From NCBI GenBank assembly GCA_021234155.1, contig JAJEKV010000071.1, forward strand, positions 4,400,483 through 4,464,482: a DNA stretch of 64,000 bases. Direction: 5' to 3'. A program made the position numbers and the translations under genes. Below the pieces are notes generated by a model. It searched no databases. It was not told where the DNA came from and saw nothing but the letters and a program-made list of their open reading frames with translations. Every line of letters starts with the position of its first letter. The stretch's first letter is position 1. Below are positions 11,401 to 22,169 of this stretch, piece after piece. The DNA is from Isoetes taiwanensis (taxonomy: Eukaryota; Streptophyta; Lycopodiopsida; Isoetales; Isoetaceae).

Positions 11401-14400
11401 CTAGTATTGAGGAGGGGGGAAATATCTATTGAGATTGAGAGGCAACTTGTAAAACTCTTCATTTGTGGGACACTCTCTCCATCTATGATATCTTTCCCAC
11501 CAACCCATACCTCGATCTTTCTTAGTTACCTTCATCCTCATGGTTGTGTCTAGTATCACAATAATAATGAAGCCCACCATCACATTCGAGGAGAAAAGTA
11601 CGTTCAATATGTCATTGAACTGGTTAAGAAAAGTTGAAAGGAGTCAGATTAAAGAGAAGTGAAAGAAAAGCTTCACAAAAGAGTTAGTATATAAACTTAC
11701 CCAACTAGCATTTGTATGCACAGGGCCATGTCCAGTCTGAATGACAAACTCATGAAAGTATTGTGGGACTGAGAGTCCCATAAATAAGGTGAAGCCTAGA
11801 ATGAACAAATTTCGTGGCATGTTGAGATTGATGAATTGCAAGTAGGAGACTCCTACTCCAGCTATTCATAAAGGAAAAGATTATGTCAATAAACAATCGA
11901 ACTTGCTTATTATTTCCAGAGGATGTATTCCATTTGACTTACCAACAATTGCAAAGAGCACACAAAAGATTGCTGCCACAATAGGTTGAGGTATTGAAGC
12001 AATGATAGCACCAAACTTGCCTACAACGTATTTTAGTCAATTAGATGTGGATATGTATGCTCACTAGTGTGCTTCTATGAAATACTTTACCTAATATAGA
12101 AAAGAACAACATAAATGCCGCTGCAACTTGAACAGTTCTTCGACTGCCTATTCTGGTCAAACCAACTAGACCAGCATTCTCTCTACATATTAAGAATACA
12201 AACATTGGTAATTACAAATAAAAAATAAAATAAAAAAATTGATTAGTCCACAAAACATATACTTACACTAGTATAGTAGATCCAGTTATGGTCCCAAACA
12301 TACCATTTAAAAGAACGCCTATACCCTAAAAAACAATAAACAATCAAGTAAGCATTAAATTGGCTAAGTATAATTTATCTTCTTAGTACTGTTATAGATA
12401 GAATCAGGTATAAAGTAAGAACTTACCAACCATCCAATTCCACGACCCATGACAAAAGGGGGTGGCGGCGTAGCATTAGCAAGTCTTGATACTGCATAGA
12501 TTGTTTCAGTGGCCTAAAGATATAAAACGAGTAATATGTTACATTTGAAGGCGACATACATGATCAAGTTGACATATGGTCCCGACATAATCCATCATTT
12601 TAGAATCTTGACTAATTTGAAACATAAGATGCTTGATTCGCTAGGCACATGCAGGATGAGGAACTAATTGAAGGAAAAGGAGTTAGTTATACCTCGATTT
12701 GGGCGACCAAAGTGGAGGCCATCATGGCGAAAACATGGCCGGCGTTGAAGGAGGGAGGTCCCCATTGTAAAGGGTAGGGAATTCTGATCCTGAAAGGCAA
12801 GGGTCATGCTCAAGGTAAGATACAAGGGTCATGTTCAACTTAGAATAATTTGTTAGTTAGTAGTCATAAAAAAGATACAAGGGTCATGTTCAACTTAAAA
12901 TACGATTTCGTTACTCAAAACCTTTGGGAAATAAAAAAGAAAATCTTTGTCAATGATCAAAATACACCTGGTGACGTGGAAGATGATGTGGCAAATCTAA
13001 GAACCCTAAAATATGGGACGTACCAGGGAGTGGATCCGACGAGATGGGCCCGATCAGTTCGGCAATGATCTTTGCCCGATTCCGTTGCATGGCGATAAGC
13101 TCCGCTTACAGTTAGAAGATAAGCATATGCCCAGATGATTATCGCGCTGATAATTATTGGAAATCGCTCAAAAATTGGCACAGCTTTCTTCGCTCTCAGA
13201 CTGCGCATATACTGCAAAAATCGCCATAGCCAAAGCTTGAGCCTCACATTTACAGAAATCCGGCCCAAGCAGAGGGAAAAAAAAATCCATCAGTAATAAC
13301 TGGGAATACAATTCCGGCGAATCCGATGCAGAATTGCTGAAAATAAGCTGAAACAGAGTGTACAAAATTCACCCAATTCCAATTTGGGCTAAATCGGCGC
13401 CGAATTGCTTATCAGAGAGTACAAAATTAATCTAATCTGGAATCCAATTCAGATTTGGGCGAGTCGGGGAAAGAATTGCTTACCAGAGAGAAGAGAACGA
13501 GGAGAATGAGCTCCGGAAGGCCGATTTCGATGCATTTGGCAACCTGGGAAGAAAAACGAGGCATTAGAAAGGGAGCAAAAAGCTTGGAAAGCTCGCTACT
13601 ACGGCAGCTATGGCTATGGCCCATGTGGGCGAGGCCGTAGGAAAAAAATTCAATGAAATGCGTCGCCTTCGTACCCCTGGAAAACCGTACTGGTACAATC
13701 CGACTCCAACGAGCATGATGACCGGTGCATGTGCCAGTGGAGCAATGTGTCTGCAAAAGCATCATCATCAAAGGTTATGCTGTCAGACAGATCTGCCATA
13801 GCCATGGCATGTCGTAACCATGGCGGAACCCTAACCCAAAAACCCTAGAATTCTTATTCTGACAAGCCTCGCATCATTCATTGGTTCCAGAAGGAACTTG
13901 CTAACGGTCTCAAGCTCGCTGCTTCATATTCTCCTTAACGGTTTATTTCCGAACATTATTCTTATATTTGCTTATTTGATCCCTTGCACCAGTTCTGATC
14001 CAAAACGAGGAATTTCTAAGAATCCTATCAAGATCAATCGTGGGTTCTGTCCAGAAATTGATATTTCTAAGGATCTTATCGAGAATCAATGTGGGTTCTG
14101 TCAGAAATAGGAATTTCTAAGAATTCCATTTGCTCTATCCATTTCTCAATTGTGGGTTCTGGGTTCTGTCGTCAAACAGGAACTTATAAGAACTCAACCA
14201 CAAACATATTGATCTAGCAAAATTTGTAGAGATTTTTAAAAAAATTTCAGTTACTTGAGAAGGATGCCCCAAAGACCGCTGAATCCGAAAACGATTTGGA
14301 TACTAGAAGCAGCAATGAGGGCACCTTGAATAGCTCTCATGGTATGAAGAAACCGCTAGACAAAAAGAAACCACAGACCAAAAACAGATCAGAATTGTCT

Positions 14401-15713
14401 GTAAGAACGGATCAAACAGGCAAAAAAGGCGAGAATACCTCATGATCGTCATAAATGGAGCGCAGCCTTGGGGAGTTAATAATGGTCATAATCGGAATAA
14501 GGTAAGAAAATGATGCTCCAACTACGACCGGAAGACGAGTACCGAAGAAGGTCTGGAACAGAGTGTTTAATCCGTTCACAAATAAGAGTGTCTGGATCAC
14601 CCTTGCCTTTTGCTCCTGACAAATTTTCCCAGTACAACAGTGTTAATCCTCCATGATTGCCCCTTCATTATTGAAAAGAAAAGACCGCATAAAGGAAAAA
14701 ATCTTTATCTATTCTTACATTGTTTCCTCCCATTTCTCTCACCACCATAGTTGGAATTAAAACTGTCGATCCGATCATTGTTACATAGTGCTGAAATCCC
14801 AATGCTATTGTCTCCGCTGCAAATAATCAAAATCTTTTTTTATCAGATCTCTGCTCAATCCACAGAAAAAACTTGAAATTCCAAGAGAAAAATTTCCCTG
14901 TAAGAAATTTTAGGTCCCTGTGTGGATAATTCTAGCCTTATCAGGTTATTAAAACACTACAGCTTGCCTCTTCAATCTGTCTGATCGTATCCGTAACATC
15001 ATACGATTCATATTGATCAGATATTACTCCAAAATGTACTCCTACCGGACCTGTACTATTCCAGTTTTGATTAATCCTGCCAGAAACTGACAAATACCCT
15101 TTGGTTTGTTTAATGTTCTCTATCATGGAAGACAACTAGGTAGGCCTAATCGTCCAAATATAACAAACAATCACAAAATTTTTGCCCAGAAACAAGCTAT
15201 TCTTACCACCGTACTTAATTATTCAGATGAATGCACCATAGACCTCTGATCATACTACGAAGTCTTCAACACATGAGCTTTTCAACAGATCTGATTTTAA
15301 GACTAGTACGATTGAAGCATATCATCCCAGTTTTTCAGCATTTCATCCTCGTATGCATTGCTGAATCCATATTTTTATATATGAATCCTCGTATTGATCA
15401 ACGTAAGTACAAAGAAAGGTATCTTCTGTGGTCCATAGCTGCGTTATTTTTCTACATTTCACGGTTTCACGTGCCCCACTATCTATCTAGTCTGCACCTT
15501 TCATTAGATCTAGCAATTAGTGCTTCAGATGCAAGAAAATAGTAAGAAATCTAGCATGCAGAAATTGGAATTGCGTGATAAACAGTGTTATAAAAATAAA
15601 AAACAGAGATATGAGTGTAGAAGATTACGCCATGAAGGGCTGTCGTTTGGACAGTAATCTATCTCAGGCAGTTGCTCCTGGATCATATGCTGATGATCTT
15701 CCGCCTTAGACAT
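11401..15713 (-). CDS. Nucleobase-ascorbate transporter (NAT/NCS2 family), 14 exons
   Basis: A complete plant NAT membrane transporter (Xan_ur_permease domain). The family moves nucleobases such as xanthine or uric acid by ion coupling at the plasma membrane; the substrate here is unknown. Exons: 15713-15629, 14816-14719, 14615-14439, 14355-14255, 13750-13675, 13543-13484, 13211-13024, 12789-12693, 12513-12427, 12325-12267, 12182-12091, 12020-11943, 11861-11701, 11619-11401. All introns are GT-AG and phases join without a break: 1578 nt, 525 residues, the normal family length. The QH motif of TM1 (GFQHY) is at residues 37-38. The NAT signature ENAGLVGLTR is at 344-353 and fits [QEP]NxGxxxxT[RKG]. 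The C-terminal KKDRGMGWWERY...FYKLPLNLNRYFP is typical. The start is the only ATG before the conserved EQLPEIDYC. This is the only clearly intact gene in the window. Confidence 0.96.
14005..14215. repeat. Intron 4 tandem repeat, about 50 bp
   Basis: Within intron 4 of the NAT gene, three to four imperfect units carry GGAATTTCTAAGRATCY..., then TCRAT(C)GTGGGTTCTG, then a CAGAAAT or CAAACAGGAA spacer. Units begin near 14008, 14059 and 14110. The last unit repeats GGGTTCTG twice. There is no splice consequence that I can see. Confidence 0.6.
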
Positions 15714-16270
15714 GTTGATAAGAAAATTTGACGCAGACCCACAAGTTAAGATCAGAAAATCGTTGAAAAAAATGGCCTAATTGCTCGTTTTCCAGAAAGC
15801 GACAGAGGGTCTTGCGGATTAGAAGAACAGAATAATCCGAACCCAGAAAAGAAAAACTCCGGTATGGTTTAGTGCGGTAAGTATCAGAATAGGATTGCCA
15901 TCTAATGTCCAGATTCCGCAGTCGTACCTCTGGATAAAGCTGGATGGTTTTTGCAGCAGATCCTAGCTTTTTTGGATCAAAATAAAGCTTTAGCAGAGCA
16001 CCGGAATGGAAAAAGGGGGCTGTTGATCAGATCAAACGCTCAAGCTGGCCAAAGGACAAGAAGATTCTGGCAGAGCACCCCACGAAACGCCTTTCTGGCG
16101 GCTTTGAACAGGATAAGGGAAGCAAAAAATTGGAAAGAAAATTGTAGAATCAGGAGCTCCGGGCAAGGAACCCAGACGCTTCTTAAATCAGAATCATCTC
16201 TGTATCAGACTAAATACAAATACGAAGAGCTTCTTTCTTGGATCGGCTTCGTCTTCTTTCAAGAATAGGG

Positions 16271-16380
16271 TATATACGGGTCCGTACAGTATAGGTATAC
16301 ATATGTATGTACAGTTATACAGCGTATGATTGTTGTACAACGTGGCCCCACGTGGGGTCCACGTGGCACGGACACGTGTC
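16271..16380 (-). promoter_or_regulatory. Candidate NAT promoter: triple G-box and TATA
   Basis: Three CACGTG cores lie within 31 bp: CCACGTGG at 16348-16355, CCACGTGG at 16359-16366, and GACACGTGTC at 16371-16380. Read on the minus strand, a TATATA box (16271-16276) follows about 75 bp downstream. The NAT start codon is a further 560 bp on. Plant G-boxes bind bZIP and bHLH factors, and paired copies act as abscisic-acid or light elements. The assignment to NAT rests on orientation and distance; a gene on the other side could share it, but none is seen. An intron in the 5' leader is possible. Confidence 0.5.
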
Positions 16381-18372
16381 GGGGGCAAAACGGTAAACTG
16401 TCAATGCCCCTGACTAGTACCAGTTTTAACCTTTTTTTTTACAACAAGTCCCTTTTGAGTGTTTTGCCTAGTGGCTTAAAAACGACATCTAGACAACGGT
16501 CTTTTCTTTTTGCATTTAGAATCCCCTCAAGTTCAAATTAGTGTCCTCGCCTCTCGTCCTATATTTTTTCAAATGTCTCTGCCACCCTCTCTCCTCCTCC
16601 TACTCTGATTGGCACAGTTGTTATTTCCCTGCCTTGCTTTTCCTTCTCAGCAGATGAATTGTTAGCTTATCCCTGAAGCCCTGCCACTCGCAAGTAATTG
16701 CAGCATTCTTACTAGATTCTCAGCCTCCATACCTTCCCTTTGTCCTTCTCATCTTGTTGCCAACTCCTATTTGAAGGCACTCGCTTCTGTTGACATTGAT
16801 TCTCTCGCTCAAAAGCAGTCGCTGAATAAATGTGTATTTTTCTATAGTTCAGTGGCGGTTTGCTATTGCGGAAGGCATCTTGTCACATTCACAATAGAAT
16901 GAATACCAACCAAAGTGATGTTCCATGTTGAAACATTTAGTAACACGTGTGCCAACAAACCCTTTTTCTAAGCATATATTAAGTGACTGTTCAACTTTCA
17001 GGCAAGCATTCTCTCCTTATTGATTTGGCAAAATCTATGAAGTAGCGCACCTTGTAAGTACTAAGAATGAACATGGCCATCTCTTTGAAAGTTGTCGATA
17101 CATCCGGCATCAAATTTACTCACTTTAGCACATCAATGGACGGTATGTGGGTACCACTTGATAGAATAACTTGCCAAAACGAGGACACTAGAACCACTAG
17201 AACGGGACATATCATATCTCTAGTAATTGCATATACATTATGCAAGCTTGCATTCTCCCTTAGAAGGATAAGGTTGCAGTGTTGGGGAAACTTCTGGGTA
17301 AAGAAGGTTTATCCGGTTGAAAACTAAGAAATTAAGGTTGAGTTAGTGCGTGGCAGAAAAATTTCAAAGATAAATTTTCACGTAATTGTCTACAAGAAGG
17401 TATATACAAATTTTGGGTTGAAATTTTAAAATATCCGGTTACGTAGGGAAACATAGAGTGATTTCCAGTAGGCTCTAAGACTTTCCTGTAAGATTGTCAA
17501 ATAACGTCATGGCCATGCCATTAAGGAGGTAGAAAAATGCCGTCATTTTTCTTGCCCTATTTGCATGCGACTAAAATGAGTGTTATCATCTATTTTAATT
17601 TGTACATACACATACTACATAATTATACATACCATATATTTATGGCCCAACCTTTTATCATACTACTGTAGTCGTCTGTCATCCCACCTTTATATTAGAG
17701 GCATCCCCCCCTCCCCCAAAACATACACATAGCCCACCTCAGGGCCAACATAGACCATTTTGGTCTCCAACAAGGTTGCATATTAAACAGGAGTGTTGCA
17801 GCACTCCCATTTGAAGATTCCCTTCCAAAAAAAACCTATTAATTATTTGAGATAGTCCTTTCTGGGCTCCAGCCCAAAATTTCATGGTGATTCAATTTAA
17901 TATGTGTTATTTTAGCTAACAATAAAATTTTTACCATTGGGTCAACATATTAACCACTTGAAATAGCAGTTTTAGGGATTACTTTCAAAACATTATGGTG
18001 ATTACAATTTCGTATACGCTATTTCAACAATATTTATTTCTTTTGCCACTGATGAATTGTGTACAAAAGACACATTAGGGATTTTTTGAGATCATAAAAG
18101 GGCCTTCTAAGAACTGATGACTAAGCTATATGAACTACCAATCAGAAAACAGTATTAGTAATCCAGTCAGCAAAACAGTTATAACTAACTCACTGGATCA
18201 CATTTTCTAGCACAAGTGTTGATAGAAAAGTCCAAATGAGCTCTTGTTTGGTGCAATAGATATATCTCATTGAGATCTTTCCAACCTTGGGTGGTTTGCA
18301 TATCTTTTAGCCCTGTAGGAGAGTAAAAAATGGTAAAAACTATACATATATAAAAAATGGTAAAAACTATAC
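16381..18372. other. No recognisable gene
   Basis: AT-rich sequence with short ORFs and no family motifs. Just before the satellite array, a 25-bp word (AAAATGGTAAAAACTATACA...) is duplicated at about 18328-18372. Confidence 0.4.
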
Positions 18373-20897
18373 AAAAAATCAGAATTTAATTCCGTACTAT
18401 ACATTAATTACAAATTTATGAATGTCTTGCTACTGCAAAAGCTGCCCTTTACTTCTAACTGCCACAACGGGAGGAGTCTGGATCCAAACTCCATTCCGTC
18501 GGTTCCCTTGCTTCAAGCGTTCTCAAGTGCATCTTATCGGCCAAGTCCCAAGTGTAAAAGACCAAAACTTCGGCACCCAAAACGCCAAACCCCGCTAGAA
18601 CCCGCAACTCATGGGGTCTAGGTTTGGAGGCTCTATCCTTGTCGATTCGACTAGGACCTTCGCGGCCCCGTATCTTGACATAGGGGGTGTTGACCTTGAG
18701 CATGGACCCTAAAACCACCCGGAAGCGGCTTGCCCCAAAAGTCCTCTCCGAAGGAAGGCCCCGGGGACGGGGCAACTTCCCTCTCAGGAATCATGATTCG
18801 GCTCGCCAATGGACTCGGAACGTCGACATTACCCCGAGACCAAGTTTCGTGGCTAGAAGACCACCCTTCTTCGAGGAAGCGTCAAACTATCTCATGTCCA
18901 ACACACTCGTGAGTCAATTGGCCTAGGAGGTGGTTGTCGAATCATCGCAACGTAGGGCGTAAGTGTTTCTTTCTTTTGCAAAACCGACCGTGCAACTTGG
19001 TCTCTAGGGTAATTTTGGCCTCCCGGACGATGTGACGAAGTCGAATCGCCATTCGAACCTCCGCAATGTCCAGAATGACAAAACACTTTGGTTTCTACAC
19101 GGCCGACCGCGAAGGCGCCAGCGGTTTGACAAGTTCTCCCGGACGGATGTTGGATTTTTGGACCTTATCGAGGCGGGGCCCTTGAGCGAAGGATTCAACG
19201 GTCGGATAGGGGAACAGAGATCCGGGAGTGTGGTCTTTAGCGTCACGGCCCCGGGAGCCGCCGCCAGAAAGGCTACCTCGGGGGAAATTTTTGGGGCTCG
19301 CCTCTTGGGGTTCGGACTCTCCCCTCTAATGAGTCGGCCTTGCAAGGTCCTGGCCTTGTTTGACTTGGGCAAGTGTGCCGGCTTCGCTGCCCAACAACAG
19401 TGCGGGACCGTTCTAATGCAAACACTTTGATCTAAACCTTGTCAGGAAATTTTGAAAACTGGCTTTGTATGTTGGCGATGACTTAGGAAGCTTGCTGACA
19501 AAAAATCAGAATTTAATTCCGTACTATGCATTAATTACAAATTTATGAATGTCTTGCTCTTTGCAAAAGTCGCCCTTTACTTCTAAGCGCCACAACGGGA
19601 GGAGTACAGATCCAAACTCCATTAATTCGGTTGCCCTTGCTTCGCTTCAACTGCATCTTATCGCCAAGTCCGGTGCAAAAGACCAAACTTCGGCACCCAA
19701 AACGCCAAACCCCGCTAGAACCACGGCAACTCATAGGGTTTACGTTTCGAGCTTCTATCCTTGTCGATTCGACTAGGACCTTGCCGTATCTTGACGTAGA
19801 GGGGGTGTTGACGCCAGAGCACGGACCCTAAAACTATCAGAAGCAGCTTGCCCCAAAAAGTCCTCTCCGAAGGCCCGGGGCGACGGAGGGCAACTTCCCC
19901 TCTAAAGGAATCATGATTCTGGCTCGCCAATGGACTCCTAACGCCGACATTACCACGGAGACCAAGTTTCGTGGCCGTAAGACCACCCCTTCTCGAGAGG
20001 AAGCGTCAAACTATCTCATGTCCAACACACTTCGTGGGTCAATTGGCCTAGGAGGTGGTCATTTAGAATCACCGAACGTAGGGCGAAGTGTTTCTTTCTT
20101 TTTGCAAAACTGGACCAGGTGCAACTTGGTCTCTAGGGTAATTTCGGCCTCCCGGACGATGTGGCGGTTGAATCGCCATTCCCGAGCCTCCACAATGTTC
20201 GAATGACAAAACACTTTGGTTTCTACACGGCCGACCGCAGAACGCCAGCGGTTTGATAAGTTCTCCGGACGGATGTTGGATTTTCCGGACCTTATCGAGC
20301 GGGGGCCCTTGAGCGAAGGATTCAACGGGTCGGATAGGGAACCGAGATCCGGGAGTGTGGTCTTTAGCGTCACCCCCGGGAGCGCTGCCAGAAAGGCTAC
20401 CTGGAAATTTTTGGGGCTCGCCTCTTGGGGTTCGGACTCTCCCCTCTAATGAGGCGGCCTTGCAAGGTCCCGGCCTTGTTTGACTTGGGCAAGTGTGCCG
20501 GCCCCGGCTGCCCAACAACAGCTGCTGCCGGGACCGTTCTAATGCAAACACTTTGATCTAAACCTTGTCCGAAATTTTGAAAACTTTGTATGTTGGCGAT
20601 GACTTAGGAAGCCTCACGACAAAAATCAGAATTTAATTCCATTACTATACATTAATTACAAATTTATGAATGTCTTGCTTTCTTTCGCAAAAGGCGCCCT
20701 TTACTTCTAAGCGCCACAACGGGAGGAGTACAGATCCAAACTCCATTAAAAGTGGGTTCCGATTTGCTTCGCGTTCTCAATCTGCATCTTATCGCCAAGT
20801 CCCAAGTGCAAAAGACTAAAACTCGGCACCCAAAACGCCAAACCCTGCTAGAACCGGCAACTCATAGGGTTTACGCGTTTGGAGGCTCTATCCTTGT
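18373..20897 (+). repeat. 1.12-kb satellite, array A (2.2 units)
   Basis: Unit starts are marked by ATCAGAATTTAATTCCGTAC followed by CATTAATTACAAATTTATGAATGTCTTGCT at about 18378, 19504 and 20626, a period near 1123 bp. The third unit stops after about 270 bp at 20897, where LINE sequence begins. Landmarks inside each unit are CTAGAACCC...GCAACTCATRGGGTTTA, CTTGTCGATTCGACTAGGACC, GGCAACTTCCC, AGAGACCAAGTT and GTTCTAATGCAAACACTTTGAT. Frames differ between copies because of many small indels, so I treat it as non-coding. The same repeat fills array B at 25546-32757 in the opposite orientation. Confidence 0.9.
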
Positions 20898-20999
20898 GAT
20901 GATTTTCCAGTGGTAGAAATTAATCACGAGGTGCATAAAAAGTATTTAGAAAGCTTGATCTCAATTTCGGTTGTAGGCTTTTTTACAGGGGAAGCTTCT

Positions 21000-21560
21000 T
21001 GGACCTGCGCTGATTAAGCACGTGGCTATCAACACACTTGAAGAGGTTAGGTTTGCCCCAACACCAATCGCTTAAGGCACTGGGCAACAACTTCTTTCTT
21101 ATTATGTTTGATTGTGAAGCAGCGGTAGATAGGCTAGTTGGCTTATCAAAATCCCATGTTGGTTTGAAATAGAAGATTTACCACCAGACTTGCTAGTTCC
21201 AGAGTTCTTAAAGTCTATTGCTAACACACTAGGCTCATACGTGTCACATTCAATTGCGAAGGGGCCTAGAATCTGTGTTGCTATCCCAGAAACGACATAT
21301 CCCCAAAGGAGTGACAGTAAAAAGCGGAATGTGTTGCTTCAAATTTTTACTTAAGCTCATAAATGGATGGGAAATAAGGAGGATGTTCCCCAACTTAGAG
21401 CTAGAAGGCGTAATCAAGTCAGACCACACAAGTGCCAACGACAACATTGCCTCCAGGGCCAAAGATAGAGAGCAGGAACTTTGTTGCATACTACCTGGTG
21501 TTACACATAAAGAAACTAGTCAAGTGACACTTGAACCTCTCCGATTGTAATCTTGTCACC
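21000..21560 (+). pseudogene. LINE ORF1 (DUF4283-like) remnant
   Basis: In shifting frames the sequence reads LKALGNNFFLIMFDCEAAVD (about 21076-21135) and then WFEIEDLPPDLLVPEFLKSI, ANTLGSYVSHSIAKGPRICV AIPE (21150-21290). This matches the order of the DUF4283/zf-CCHC ORF1 protein of plant LINEs (nucleic-acid binding, RNP formation). An open frame from 21254 to 21550 continues it with frameshifts. No CCHC knuckle is visible. It lies about 0.6 kb upstream of the endonuclease. Confidence 0.6.
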
Positions 21561-22169
21561 CTCCATTTACACCCACTATAGAAACAAATGCTGCCATCTC
21601 CTCATTCTCACCCATTCCTGAAAATAAGTCTGAAAATACACCTCATAATAGACCAAAATCCAAAGAGGACATCCCAATCGGGGAGGGTCAGTGGCAAGTG
21701 GTAGCCTCCAAACACATTACAAGAGCTAGAAATATTGCCAGGAAATTCAGAGGCTCCCAAAACACAGTGGCCTTAAAAACTATAGAGGTTCCACAGCCAT
21801 TGTCGTCGTTGTCTAAATATATCACGGAGGCAACTTCTGTAGAGAAGAGGGAGCTTGCAGGTACAACAGGCAAAGATACACGTGATGTGTGGCACCCAAA
21901 AACGGCTTTGGTGATACACAAGGATAACTTCGAAGGGTCAGAAATAGATACAAAATAGATGACATGGAAATGTTGGATAACCCATTCATTCTAATAGGCA
22001 AGAAGAATAAGATGGATGCAAATGTGTATGTAGACAAAGACATGGGTGAGATGAAAAGAAAAAGCCTCGACCTCCTCTTTTTAGCAAACTACCTGGTGGT
22101 GAGTTGCTATTGAAGGAAACTAGATGTGGAAAATAGAGGTGTTGGCCATACTCTTAAAACTCATAATGA

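Noticed and set aside
18418-20551. ORFs up to 160 codons in satellite array A (and many in array B)
   Set aside because: The frames and lengths differ from unit to unit because of indels, so there is no conserved product.
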